Source of the DNA: JBBQZP01 sp038207585
GTDB taxonomy: Bacteria; Pseudomonadota; Alphaproteobacteria; Rhodobacterales; Rhodobacteraceae
Direction of reading: 5' to 3'
DNA length: 64,000 nt
Assembly: GCA_038207585.1 (NCBI GenBank)
Contig: JBBQZP010000006.1
Coordinates: 54,959-118,958, forward strand
Under the pieces are notes generated by a model. The model had not been told where the DNA came from and made no database searches. It saw only the letters and a program-made list of their open reading frames with translations. The stretch's first letter is position 1. Each line of letters opens with the position of its first letter. This document shows positions 41,018 through 49,538 of the stretch, one piece after another. The position numbers were made by a program, and so were the translations under genes.

Positions 41018-41701
41018 ATGACCTTTTCCCGCACCCTGAAAATAGCGCCGTCCATCCTGTCGGCCGATTTCGCGAACTTCGGTGCCGAATGTCGCGCGAT
41101 CGAGGCTCAGGGAGCAGACTGGGTGCATGTCGATGTGATGGACGGTCATTTCGTACCCAACATCACCTTTGGGCCTGCAACCTGTGCCGCGATCCGCCCG
41201 CATATCAAGGGCGTCATGGATGTGCATCTGATGATCGCCCCGGTGGATGCCTATATCGCGGCTTTTGCCGAGGCCGGTGCGGATGTGATCTCGGTTCATA
41301 TCGAGGCAGGTCCGCACATTCACAGATCGTTGCAAGCCATTCGTAATGCAGGCAAAAAGGCGGGTCTGGCGATCAACCCCGGCACCGGAATCGAGGCTGT
41401 ACCGTATCTGCTGGATACGATTGACCTGATCAATGTGATGACCGTCAATCCGGGGTTCGGCGGCCAGAAACTCATTGAATCCCAGATAGATAAGGTGCGA
41501 TCTTTGCGCAAGATGATAGGTGCACGTGATATCCATATCGAGATTGACGGCGGTGTTACCAATGAAACAGCACCGCTACTGGTGGCTGCCGGGGCCGATG
41601 TACTGGTCGCGGGATCGGCGTTGTTCAAGGGCGGGTCTGCCGCGAACCCTGCCCCGTACGGCGAGAACATTCGCGCGCTTCGGGCGGCGGCGGTGCAGTG
41701 A
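41018..41701 (+). CDS. rpe: ribulose-phosphate 3-epimerase
   Basis: 227 residues from ATG 41018, which follows an ACGGAG site by six bases; a TTG at 41003 is rejected. It interconverts ribulose 5-phosphate and xylulose 5-phosphate in the pentose phosphate pathway. TIM-barrel motifs: IAPSILSADFANFG, WVHVDVMDGHFVPNITFGP (metal His and Asp), DVHLMI, NPGTG, VNPGFGGQKLI and EIDGGV. The gph start overlaps its stop by 4 bp. Confidence 0.97.
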   Translation: MTFSRTLKIAPSILSADFANFGAECRAIEAQGADWVHVDVMDGHFVPNITFGPATCAAIRPHIKGVMDVHLMIAPVDAYIAAFAEAGADVISVHIEAGPHIHRSLQAIRNAGKKAGLAINPGTGIEAVPYLLDTIDLINVMTVNPGFGGQKLIESQIDKVRSLRKMIGARDIHIEIDGGVTNETAPLLVAAGADVLVAGSALFKGGSAANPAPYGENIRALRAAAVQ

Positions 41702-42366
41702 AACCGGCGCTCATCTTTGATCTGGACGGCACGCTGATCGATTCCGCGCCCGATATTCATGCGGCGGCGAATGTGGTGATGGCCGAACAGGGTTTAGCCC
41801 CGCTTGGCTTTGATCAGGTGCGCGGGTTCATCGGCAACGGCGCGGGCATCCTGATTGAACGATGTCTTGCGGCGCAGGGTCGCGCGGGCGATGCGGCGCT
41901 GCAAGCGGCAGTTTTTCATCGCTTCATTCAGGTTTATGAAACCGCCGTCACGCTGACCAAACTTTATCCCGGCGTAACCGCCGCTTTGGACGCGCTTGCC
42001 GCACATGGCTACCGTCTTGGCCTTTGCACCAACAAACCCGAAGGCGCGACCCGTGCCGTGCTGCGCCATTTCGATCTTGCGCGGCTTTTCGCGGTGATCA
42101 TCGGCGGTGACACCCTGCCCCAGCGCAAGCCAGACCCCGCCCCCCTTCTGCGCGCGCTGAACGATCTGGGCGGTGGCCCTGCGCTTTTTGTCGGCGACAG
42201 TGAGGTGGACCGCGACACCGCCCTGGCGGCGGACATGCCGTTTGCGCTGTTCACCCAAGGCTACCGCAAAACTCATGTCACCGCGATGCGCGCCGATCTT
42301 GCCTTTGCCGATCACGCCGAACTTGCCCCCGCAGTGCATCGGTATTTCGCGCCACAATCGCCTTAA
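41698..42366 (+). CDS. gph: phosphoglycolate phosphatase (HAD family)
   Basis: 222 residues starting with GTG 41698, which overlaps the rpe stop. HAD motifs: LIFDLDGTLIDSAPDI (nucleophile Asp), LCTNKP (motif II region), KPDPAPLLRAL (motif III Lys) and FVGDSEVDRDTALAA (motif IV Asp). It dephosphorylates 2-phosphoglycolate from oxygenation or DNA repair. The rpe-gph pairing is widespread in proteobacteria and supports the Gph rather than a generic HAD call. Confidence 0.92.
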   Translation: MKPALIFDLDGTLIDSAPDIHAAANVVMAEQGLAPLGFDQVRGFIGNGAGILIERCLAAQGRAGDAALQAAVFHRFIQVYETAVTLTKLYPGVTAALDALAAHGYRLGLCTNKPEGATRAVLRHFDLARLFAVIIGGDTLPQRKPDPAPLLRALNDLGGGPALFVGDSEVDRDTALAADMPFALFTQGYRKTHVTAMRADLAFADHAELAPAVHRYFAPQSP

Positions 42367-42476
42367 TTTGAGGCGCAGGCGGTCGCAACAGATGGCGGCA
42401 AATGTCGAAAATGCCTCTTGCGGCGCTATTCCTCGACAAAGCATCATGAAATTTGTTAAGACAACCGCAGGGATGA

Positions 42477-43319
42477 GTGTGTCCGGTGCCGCGTTTTGCC
42501 GGTGCCCGGACCTATGACAAGGCGGCTGGTCCGGTGACAGAACTGTTGCGGAGATTTGCGCGTATTGCTGAAGCCACAACTGTGGACGAGGTGTTCGATG
42601 TTGCACTGAGCCACTTCAGAGAGGCAGGGTTCGCCCGCGTCAACTACGGATACACCCGCTATCGCCATGCCAATTCGGTCGGTGATCTGGATGATCTTCT
42701 GTTTCTCAGCTCCAACCCGCCCGACTATGCAAAGTTGTATTTCACCGATGGCTTCTACGCCAAAACCCCGATGTATCGCTGGGTCACGAAGAACGATGGC
42801 CATTGCACCTGGCGCTGGGTGGCCGAGGCATATGCGGCCGGCACCCTGCCGTTTTCGGAAGCCGAAGCCGTCACCAAGAACATCGCGATGGGCGTGATTG
42901 CGGGCCTTTCGATCAGTTTTGCGCAAACCTCGGTTCGGGCCAAGGGTGCGATGGGGCTGATCGCCGATCCGGGGCTGGACCATGATGATGTCGACCGGAT
43001 CATGGCAGCCAGCGGTGAGGAATTGTTGGCCGTGGCCAACATGATGCACCTGAAAATCACGCAATTGCCGCTGGTGTCGCGCCGCCGGTCGCTGACCGAC
43101 CGTCAGCGAGAGGCGCTGGAATGGGTGGCCGACGGCAAGACAACGCAGGATATAGCAACGATCATGGGGGTTTCCACCGCGATGATCGAAAAGCATCTGC
43201 GCCTGGCCCGTGAGGCGCTGGATGTCGATACAACGGCACAGGCGGTAGCCAAAGGCACGCTGTTGAACACGATTTTCCAGCGCAAACCAGAGCCTGCCGG
43301 AGTTTTAATCAGCAGGTAA
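42477..43319 (+). CDS. LuxR-family transcriptional regulator (solo)
   Basis: Up to 280 residues; GTG 42477 is the longest start and GTG 42534 (reading VTELLRRFAR) is an alternative. Residues about 30-190 form an autoinducer-binding-type domain (NYGYTRYRHANS, FYAKTPMYRWV, GLSISFAQTS), and 205-265 a GerE helix-turn-helix (LTDRQREALEWVADGKTTQDIATIMGVSTAMIEKHLRLAREAL). No luxI-type synthase is adjacent, so it is a solo that may sense a signal from elsewhere or none. The autoinducer-domain Trp/Tyr/Asp ligands are only partly conserved. Confidence 0.88.
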   Translation: MCPVPRFAGARTYDKAAGPVTELLRRFARIAEATTVDEVFDVALSHFREAGFARVNYGYTRYRHANSVGDLDDLLFLSSNPPDYAKLYFTDGFYAKTPMYRWVTKNDGHCTWRWVAEAYAAGTLPFSEAEAVTKNIAMGVIAGLSISFAQTSVRAKGAMGLIADPGLDHDDVDRIMAASGEELLAVANMMHLKITQLPLVSRRRSLTDRQREALEWVADGKTTQDIATIMGVSTAMIEKHLRLAREALDVDTTAQAVAKGTLLNTIFQRKPEPAGVLISR

Positions 43320-43644
43320 GGAATCCCCGACTTACCCTACGTCACAATTCGCCGCATCCTGACCTTGTTCCGTGAGTGGTGGCTTCGGCCAAGGAACACG
43401 CGGACAGGTTGGTTGCATTTTCAGCTGCCTGTCCGCACCCACCCTTCATGCAAGGGTGGTCGTGACGAACGGCGCTGAGGGAAATTGTCTGCCCCCATCC
43501 GGTCGGTTAGTTGGTGCCGTGTCCTCATCCCCATGAAGCGGCAAAATAAGAAACGGTGCAGTCCTGGGGGCTGCACCGTTTTTGCCGTATCGCAGAAAAT
43601 ACGGCGCGGTTGGGGGCAAGCCCCTGCCCCGCGCCGACACGGGA
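43320..43644. other. 325-bp structured intergenic region between luxR solo and tsf
   Basis: No coding frame. Contains inverted repeats at 43400-43408/43428-43436 (9 bp), 43439-43446/43452-43459 (8 bp) and the terminator at 43551-43581. It may hold the tsf 3' end only, or a structured plus-strand RNA ending at the terminator's T-run. Confidence 0.4.
43551..43583. terminator. bidirectional terminator at the tsf end
   Basis: A perfect 11-bp stem (43551-43561 with 43571-43581) and 9-nt loop, with five T on the plus strand and TTTCTTATTTT on the minus strand. It closes rpsB-tsf. Confidence 0.8.
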
Positions 43645-44544
43645 TCAACCGGCCAGGGTCTTGGCAACCTCGGCGGCGAAATCCTCTTTTTCCTTCTCGA
43701 TGCCTTCACCCACGGCCATGCGGACAAAGCCCGTGATGGTCACGCCCGCATCCTTCGCGACCTGCGCCACAGTGATAGGTTCCGAACTGATCACGAACTG
43801 TTGGCCCATCAGCGTGTTCTCGGCCAGAAACTTCTTCATCCGACCCGGGATGATGTTGTTCTGAATCACTGCATCGGGCTTCGGCTTGGCCGAGGCTGCG
43901 TTTTCTTCCAGCGCCTTGGCGGTCTGAACGGCCAATTCGCGCTCGACCACGGTCGGGTCAAGCTCGGCTTCCGACAGGGCCAGCGGATTTGTCGCCGCGA
44001 TGTGCATGGCGATCTGCTTGGCAATGCCGTTGTCCGCGCCCGAAACCGCGACCAGCACGCCGATCTTGCCCAGGCCGTCAGCCGCCGCGTTGTGCACATA
44101 GGCCGCAACCGTATCGCCCTTGACCGAAGCCATGCGGCGCAACGTCATGTTCTCACCGATCACGGCAATCGCGCTGGACAGTGCCAGATCGACGGACTTG
44201 CCGTTCAGATCAGCCGCTTTCAGAGCCTCAAGATCGCCAGCGCCAAGGGCCGCATTGGTAATGCCCCGCACCAGCGCCTGAAAATCGGCGTTCTTGCCGA
44301 CGAAATCGGTTTCCGAGTTGATCTCGACCGCCACGCCGTGCCCGGCGACAACCGCCACGCCAACCAAGCCTTCGGCGGCCACACGGTCGGCTTTCTTGGC
44401 GGCCTTGGCCAGACCCTTGGTGCGCAGCCAGTCAACGGCGGCTTCCATGTCACCATCGGTTTCAACCAATGCCTTTTTCGCATCCATCATCCCTGCGCCG
44501 GTGGATTCGCGCAGTTCCTTCACCATCTGAGCGGTGATTGCCAT
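43645..44544 (-). CDS. tsf: translation elongation factor Ts
   Basis: 299 residues. The guanine-nucleotide exchange factor for EF-Tu. N-terminal UBA-like domain AQMVKELRESTGAGMMDAKKALVETDGDMEAAVDWLR, the EF-Tu-contact TDFVGKN (TDFV motif) near residue 80, and core subdomains with MHIAATNPLAL. Start ATG 44544 matches the family MAITA start. It lies 87 bp after rpsB on the same strand, the nearly universal rpsB-tsf operon. Confidence 0.97.
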   Translation of the reverse strand: MAITAQMVKELRESTGAGMMDAKKALVETDGDMEAAVDWLRTKGLAKAAKKADRVAAEGLVGVAVVAGHGVAVEINSETDFVGKNADFQALVRGITNAALGAGDLEALKAADLNGKSVDLALSSAIAVIGENMTLRRMASVKGDTVAAYVHNAAADGLGKIGVLVAVSGADNGIAKQIAMHIAATNPLALSEAELDPTVVERELAVQTAKALEENAASAKPKPDAVIQNNIIPGRMKKFLAENTLMGQQFVISSEPITVAQVAKDAGVTITGFVRMAVGEGIEKEKEDFAAEVAKTLAG

Positions 44545-44631
44545 GTCGGCTCTCCTCAGTTTGAAAATTCATGTCCCGGCGGGAGCAACCCCGCCAGGAA
44601 ACGGTTCAGCGACAGCCCCTGCGGGCGCGCT

Positions 44632-45390
44632 TCATGCCTCTGCTGCGGCTTCTTCCACGGGCGCATCTTCCAGCGCACCAAGGTCAACACCGGCCGCACC
44701 CATCTGGGCCGACATGCCATCAAGGGCTGCACGGGCGACGAGATCGCAGTAAAGTGCGATGGCACGCGCCGCGTCGTCATTGCCGGGGATCACATAATCG
44801 ACGCCCTTGGGCGAGCAGTTGGTGTCCACAATGCCGATCACCGGGATGCCCAGCTTTTGCGCTTCAAGAATCGCCAGATCCTCTTTGCCCACGTCGATAA
44901 TGAAAATCAGATCCGGCGTGCCGCCCATCTCGCGGATACCGCCCAGCGACGCCTGCAGTTTGCCCTGCTCACGCTCAAGGTTCAGACGCTCTTTCTTGGT
45001 CAGGCCTTCGGCGCCCTGCCCCATCAGTTCGTCAATCTGCTTGAGACGCTGGATCGACTTCGACACGGTCTGCCAGTTGGTCAGCGTGCCGCCCAGCCAG
45101 CGGTGGTTCATGTAGAATTGCGCGCAACGCTCGGCGGCTTCGGCGATCGGCTTTTGTGCCTGACGCTTGGTTCCGACAAACAGGATGCGGCCGTTCTTGG
45201 CCACGGTGTCGCGCACGACCTTGAGGGCCTGATCCAGCAACGGCACAGTCTGCGTCAGGTCAAGAATGTGGATGCCATTGCGGTCGCCGTAGATGTATTC
45301 GCCCATCTTCGGGTTCCAGCGAGCGGTCTGGTGGCCGTAGTGAACGCCAGCTTCAAGCAGTTGGCGCATGGAAAACTCTGGAAGAGCCAT
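44632..45390 (-). CDS. rpsB: 30S ribosomal protein S2
   Basis: 252 residues from ATG 45390 (MALPEFSMRQLLEAGVHYGH, the family start); a longer frame to 45543 is leader sequence. Signature FSMRQLLEAGVHYGHQTARWNPKM and PDLIFIIDVGKEDLAILEA with IPVIGIVDTNC are intact. The C-terminal acidic tail (EDAPVEEAAAEA) is typical of alphaproteobacteria. It leads the rpsB-tsf operon. Confidence 0.97.
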   Translation of the reverse strand: MALPEFSMRQLLEAGVHYGHQTARWNPKMGEYIYGDRNGIHILDLTQTVPLLDQALKVVRDTVAKNGRILFVGTKRQAQKPIAEAAERCAQFYMNHRWLGGTLTNWQTVSKSIQRLKQIDELMGQGAEGLTKKERLNLEREQGKLQASLGGIREMGGTPDLIFIIDVGKEDLAILEAQKLGIPVIGIVDTNCSPKGVDYVIPGNDDAARAIALYCDLVARAALDGMSAQMGAAGVDLGALEDAPVEEAAAEA

Positions 45391-45722
45391 GTCGTCTATC
45401 CTTTCCGGTTTCAATCCTCGGCACCGCTGTCTCATCCCGGACATCCGGGACAACCGGCGGACCCTCGGGAATTTCTCCCCCGAAAAGCCCAAGCGATGCC
45501 TGTGAAGTGGCGTGCGTTTAGCCGGGGTTTTAAAGCTTTGCAAGGCCCGAGGTGCTGCGCGGCAGGGAAGACAGAGCCTTTTATGCCTTCGGCGAGGATA
45601 TTTACATCAAAATGAAAGCCCAAAGACCGCCCAGCGACTTCATTTTTGCAAAAATACTCGCCCGCGGCAGGCGTCCGCACCCCACCACTTGCGCGATGGC
45701 CGGGGTTGAGTGAAAAGGCCGC
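45391..45722. other. 332-bp region upstream of rpsB
   Basis: Divergent promoters for rpsB-tsf and psuK-psuG. It contains a GC-rich leader with CCGGACATCCGG-like inverted repeats (about 45436-45447) that could form the rpsB autoregulatory leader, and the long inverted repeat at 45591-45662. No gene. Confidence 0.5.
45591..45662. repeat. imperfect long inverted repeat, family-type intergenic element
   Basis: Arms 45591-45617 (beginning GGCGAGGATATTT) and 45638-45662 (ending AATACTCGCC) pair imperfectly around a 20-base spacer. GAGGATATTTTT/AATGAAAG-type elements recur between genes in Rhodobacteraceae, as far as I recall. Confidence 0.5.
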
Positions 45723-46619
45723 ATGAGCAAAACACCCGACATTCTGTGCATCGGTTCGGTCCTTTGGGATATCATCGGCCGTGCGCCTGCGTCGATGCGG
45801 TTGGGGTCTGACGTGCCGGGGCGGATTTCGCGCTTGCCGGGCGGGGTGGCGATGAACATCGCGATGACGCTGCGGCGGTTCGGTCTGACACCCGCCCTGC
45901 TGACCGCTGTGGGGCGCGACGCCGAGGGCGAGGAACTTATCGCGGCCTGTGCGCGGATGGGGATGATCACGGCGCATATCTACCGCTCCGATGATCTGCC
46001 GACCGACCGCTACATGGCAATCGAGGGCGCGAACGGGTTGATTGCCGCTGTCGCCGACGCCCATTCGCTGGAGGCGGCGGGGGACAAGATCCTGCGCGCG
46101 CTTGGTGACGGGCGGCTGGGTTCAGTGGATGCGCCCTTTTCCGGGATGATTGCGCTGGACGGCAATCTGACCGAAACCCTGCTGGCCGACATCGCCGCAT
46201 CGCCGCTGTTTCGCGCCGCCGATCTGCGTGTGGCCCCCGCGAGCCCCGGCAAGGCGGAACGGTTGATGCCGCTGCTGACGCATCCGCGCGCGACGCTTTA
46301 TGTCAATCTGGAAGAGGCGGGCATCCTGTGCAAATCCCGCTTCGCTTCGGCGCGCGATGCGGCGCTGACCCTCCTGCAGCGGGGTGCCGCGCGGGTTCTG
46401 GTCACGTATGGCGGGGCGGTTTGTGCGGATGGCCAGGCGGGTGCCGGGATTATCGAGGCCACTCCGCCGCCGGTGCTGGTCACGCGGATCACGGGTGCGG
46501 GTGATACGTTCATGGCGGCCCATATCGTCGCCGAACGTATGGGCAAGACCCGTGAACACGCATTGAATGACGCCCTGCGCGCCGCCGCTGATTATGTCTC
46601 GGGAGAAATCGGATCATGA
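45723..46619 (+). CDS. psuK: PfkB-family kinase, probable pseudouridine kinase
   Basis: 298 residues of the ribokinase/PfkB family. Motifs: ILCIGSVLWDIIGRAP at the start, RISRLPGGVAMNIAMTLRRFG near residue 37, and the catalytic-base signature RITGAGDTFMAAH near 265. The next gene, psuG, overlaps its stop by 4 bp, so the substrate is most likely pseudouridine, giving pseudouridine 5'-phosphate for PsuG. The family assignment is firm; the substrate rests on context. Confidence 0.9.
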   Translation: MSKTPDILCIGSVLWDIIGRAPASMRLGSDVPGRISRLPGGVAMNIAMTLRRFGLTPALLTAVGRDAEGEELIAACARMGMITAHIYRSDDLPTDRYMAIEGANGLIAAVADAHSLEAAGDKILRALGDGRLGSVDAPFSGMIALDGNLTETLLADIAASPLFRAADLRVAPASPGKAERLMPLLTHPRATLYVNLEEAGILCKSRFASARDAALTLLQRGAARVLVTYGGAVCADGQAGAGIIEATPPPVLVTRITGAGDTFMAAHIVAERMGKTREHALNDALRAAADYVSGEIGS

Positions 46620-47545
46620 CACCCCTGCCCCTTGCGTTCAACGATGACGTGGCCGCTGCTCTGGGGCGCGGTCGTCAGGTTGTTGCCTTGGAATCCACCA
46701 TCATCACCCACGGCATGCCGTATCCACAAAACGTCGATACCGCGCGGCGGGTCGAGGCCGAGGTGCGCGCATCGGGGGCGGTGCCTGCGACCATCGCCGT
46801 GATGGGCGGGCGTATCCAAATCGGGTTGACCGAGGCGCAGCTTGAGGTTTTGGGTCGGACGACCGACGCGATGAAGGTCAGCCGCGCTGATCTGGCGGTC
46901 TGTGTCGCATCCGGCCGCACCGGGGCCACCACTGTGGCGGCCACGATGATCTGCGCGCATCTGGCAGGCATCGCGGTCTTTGCCACCGGCGGCATCGGCG
47001 GCGTGCATCGCGGGGCGGAGGCGAGTTTCGACGTCTCTGCCGATCTGCGCGAACTGGCACTGACACCGGTTACGGTGGTTGCGGCGGGGGCGAAAGCCAT
47101 TCTGGATCTGCCGAAATCGCTGGAGGTGCTGGAGACGTACGGCGTGCCGGTCATCGCTTTCGGTCAAGATCACTTTCCGGCCTTCTGGTCGCGCAGCTCG
47201 GGTCTGCGTGCGCCGCTCAGGATGGACGATCCGGCACAGATCGCCGCCGCCCATCTGATGCGGGGTGCGCTGGGTCTGGCGGGCGGGCAACTGGTGGCGA
47301 ATCCGATCCCGGCCGAAGCGGAGATTGCCCGCGACATCATCGTGCCGGTGATCGAGGCAGCACTGCGGGATGCCGACCGCGCGGGGATCGCGGCCAAAGA
47401 GGTGACGCCGTTCTTGTTGCAACGCATCTATGAGCTGACCGAAGGCCGCTCGCTTGACGCCAATATCGCCTTGGTGCTGAACAACGCCCGGCTTGCCGCA
47501 AAAATCGCCGCAGCATTGGCCGATCAGAAAAATCGCGAGCTTTGA
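46616..47545 (+). CDS. psuG: pseudouridine-5'-phosphate glycosidase
   Basis: 309 residues of the PsuG/IndA family. It splits the C-C glycosidic bond of pseudouridine 5'-phosphate to uracil and ribose 5-phosphate, a Mn-dependent reaction. ALESTIITHGMPYPQN near residue 23 (catalytic Glu), GRTGATTVAATM, FATGGIGGVHRGAE and the Lys-bearing GAKAILDLPKSLE are typical. Overlaps psuK by 4 bp. The pair salvages pseudouridine from RNA turnover. Confidence 0.95.
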   Translation: MTPLPLAFNDDVAAALGRGRQVVALESTIITHGMPYPQNVDTARRVEAEVRASGAVPATIAVMGGRIQIGLTEAQLEVLGRTTDAMKVSRADLAVCVASGRTGATTVAATMICAHLAGIAVFATGGIGGVHRGAEASFDVSADLRELALTPVTVVAAGAKAILDLPKSLEVLETYGVPVIAFGQDHFPAFWSRSSGLRAPLRMDDPAQIAAAHLMRGALGLAGGQLVANPIPAEAEIARDIIVPVIEAALRDADRAGIAAKEVTPFLLQRIYELTEGRSLDANIALVLNNARLAAKIAAALADQKNREL

Positions 47546-47608
47546 ACCCTTTGGCATTGTAGCACCCCTACCCTTTGCCTACATTCGCACGGTAGTCGCG
47601 GAGCAGTC

Positions 47609-48376
47609 ATGGCCAACCCACCCCTTCCCCGCCGCCGCGGCCTGTTCGGCAGCCTGAGGTCCAGTTTCCTGACCGGGCTGGTGGTGGTGTTGCCCATCGT
47701 GCTGACCGTCTATCTGATCTGGACTGTCGTAGGATGGATCGACGGCTGGGTGCTGCCCTTCATTCCGCAATCCATTCAGCCGCCGCATCTGCTGCAGCAA
47801 CTGATCTGCACGCCGCTGCCTTTGGGGGCAACGCCGGAACAGATCGCCGATCAGCCGTTCTATTGCCAAAGCGGCGGGCTGAACGTGCGCGGCGTGGGTG
47901 TGGTGATCTTTCTGGTCTTCACGGTTGTTGTGGGCTGGGCGGCGCGCGGTATTTTCGGCCGGTCATTCCTGCGCTTTGCCGAACGGCTGGTGGACCGCAC
48001 GCCGATTGTGCGCACGCTTTACAATGGCATCAAGCAGATCGCCGAAACCGTCTTTGCGCAGACCGACACGAATTTCGAGAAAGCTTGCCTGATCGAATAT
48101 CCCAAATCCGGCATCTGGGCGATTGGTTTCATTTCCACCAGGGCCAAGGGCGAGATTTCGGAAAAACTGGCTGCGCATGGCGAAATCATGTCGGTGTTTG
48201 TGCCCACCACGCCGAACCCGACCTCGGGCTTTTTGCTTTATGCGCCGACGCGTGACATCATCATGCTGGACATGAAGATCGAGGATGCGGCCAAGCTGAT
48301 CATCTCGGCGGGGCTTGTCTATCCCAACGCCAAGGACCCGACCCAGCCACCCGAGGATCAGGCGGTCATCGCCTGA
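47609..48376 (+). CDS. DUF502 membrane protein
   Basis: 255 residues. Two transmembrane helices, at about residues 15-40 (SSFLTGLVVVLPIVLTVYLIW) and 95-115 (VVIFLVFTVVVGWAARGIFG), are followed by a cytosolic domain with VDRTPIVRTLYNGIKQIAETVF, VPTTPNPTSGFLLYAP and a C-terminal amphipathic helix. DUF502 is widespread, in bacteria and plants (LIKE COV), and is linked to membrane trafficking in plants; the bacterial role is unknown. It is monocistronic. Confidence 0.9.
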   Translation: MANPPLPRRRGLFGSLRSSFLTGLVVVLPIVLTVYLIWTVVGWIDGWVLPFIPQSIQPPHLLQQLICTPLPLGATPEQIADQPFYCQSGGLNVRGVGVVIFLVFTVVVGWAARGIFGRSFLRFAERLVDRTPIVRTLYNGIKQIAETVFAQTDTNFEKACLIEYPKSGIWAIGFISTRAKGEISEKLAAHGEIMSVFVPTTPNPTSGFLLYAPTRDIIMLDMKIEDAAKLIISAGLVYPNAKDPTQPPEDQAVIA

Positions 48377-48431
48377 AACCTTGGGGTTCGATGGCACATC
48401 GGTCCATCGCTGTGCAGTGTGTGCCCGTGCG

Positions 48432-49205
48432 TCACATCGCCGTCCATCCCCCATCAACCGAGATCGACGTGCCGGTGATCTGATCGGCATACGGGCTGCA
48501 CAGAAACACAACAGTGCCACCCAGTTCCTCGACCGTGGCGAACTGCTTGGAGGGCTGGCGGTCCAGCATCACCTCACGGATCACCGTGTCGCGGTCCATG
48601 TCGTGCGCCTTCATCTGGTCGGGGATCTGCGCCTCGACCAAGGGGGTCAGCACATAGCCGGGGCAGATCGCGTTGCAGGTGATGCCCTGCCCAGCCGTTT
48701 CCAGTGCGACGACCTTTGACATGCCGACAAGCCCATGTTTGGCGGACACATAGGCTGATTTGAACGGGCTCGCGCGTAATCCGTGCGCCGATGCGATGTT
48801 GACGATCCGCCCCCATTTGCGACCCCGCATCCCTGGCAGGGCGGCGGCGGTGGTGTGAAACGCCGATGTCAGGTTGATGGCGATGATCGCATCCCACTTT
48901 TCAACCGGAAATTCCTCGATCGGGGCGACATGCTGGATGCCTGCGTTGTTGATCAGGATATCCACCGCCCCCGCCTCTGCGATCAGGCGGCGGCAATCTT
49001 CGCCCTTTGACATATCGGCAGCGATGTAGCGCACCTTGACCTTGTGTTTCTTGGCGATCTCGGCGGCAAGGTCGTGGTCTTCCTTGCGGTCGGTGAACGA
49101 GTTGATCACAAGGTCCGCGCCCGCCTTTGCCAATTCATGCGCGATGCCAAGGCCAATGCCGGAATTCGATCCCGTCACAACCGCCAGTTTGCCTTTGAGT
49201 GTCAT
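48432..49205 (-). CDS. bdhA: 3-hydroxybutyrate dehydrogenase
   Basis: 257 residues from ATG 49205, which follows AGGAG by six bases. A short-chain dehydrogenase with VTGSNSGIGLGIA (NAD binding), INNAGIQHVAPIEEFP, and the catalytic YVSAKHGLVGMSKV (Tyr-x3-Lys). The IQHVAPIEEFP and C-terminal SVDGGWTAM signatures are those of bacterial D-3-hydroxybutyrate dehydrogenases, which oxidise hydroxybutyrate from polyhydroxybutyrate breakdown to acetoacetate. It is monocistronic here. Confidence 0.92.
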   Translation of the reverse strand: MTLKGKLAVVTGSNSGIGLGIAHELAKAGADLVINSFTDRKEDHDLAAEIAKKHKVKVRYIAADMSKGEDCRRLIAEAGAVDILINNAGIQHVAPIEEFPVEKWDAIIAINLTSAFHTTAAALPGMRGRKWGRIVNIASAHGLRASPFKSAYVSAKHGLVGMSKVVALETAGQGITCNAICPGYVLTPLVEAQIPDQMKAHDMDRDTVIREVMLDRQPSKQFATVEELGGTVVFLCSPYADQITGTSISVDGGWTAM

Positions 49206-49538
49206 GGTCGTCTCCTGTGTCAAGTTCGTCATCGTATTTGTGCTGGCACCATACGCTTTGGCGGCCCACCTGCCAGTGGAAAGCCGCCCCGGCAGGCACG
49301 GCGTCCGTCACATCGGCGACATCAGGCCGCGATTGATCAACAGGGACAATCGCTGAACCTCGGTGGAACAATCCGCACTCAACCGCAGCGCAGCACCCTG
49401 CCCCGGCGCCACAAGAATGCCACCATAGAAACGCTGATTGAACGGAATAACCCCACGATTTCAACAAATTCCGGCCGCATATGAAACCAATGCCGGGACT
49501 GTCTCTCGGCGCCAGCAGAATGCAGGAAAGGCGCAGAC
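49206..49538. other. 333-bp divergent intergenic region
   Basis: Lies between bdhA and an RTX gene and should carry both promoters. Short inverted repeats occur (GGCGGC...GCCGCC at about 49260-49288), but nothing else is recognisable. Confidence 0.5.

Noticed and set aside
43582..45615. A 677-codon plus-strand frame across tsf and rpsB
   Set aside because: An antisense shadow of two universally conserved genes; its residue composition (His/Arg/Gly-rich) has no domain.
46616..47557. A minus-strand frame of 321 codons opposite psuG
   Set aside because: psuG is a clear family match in an overlapping operon; the complement has no domain.
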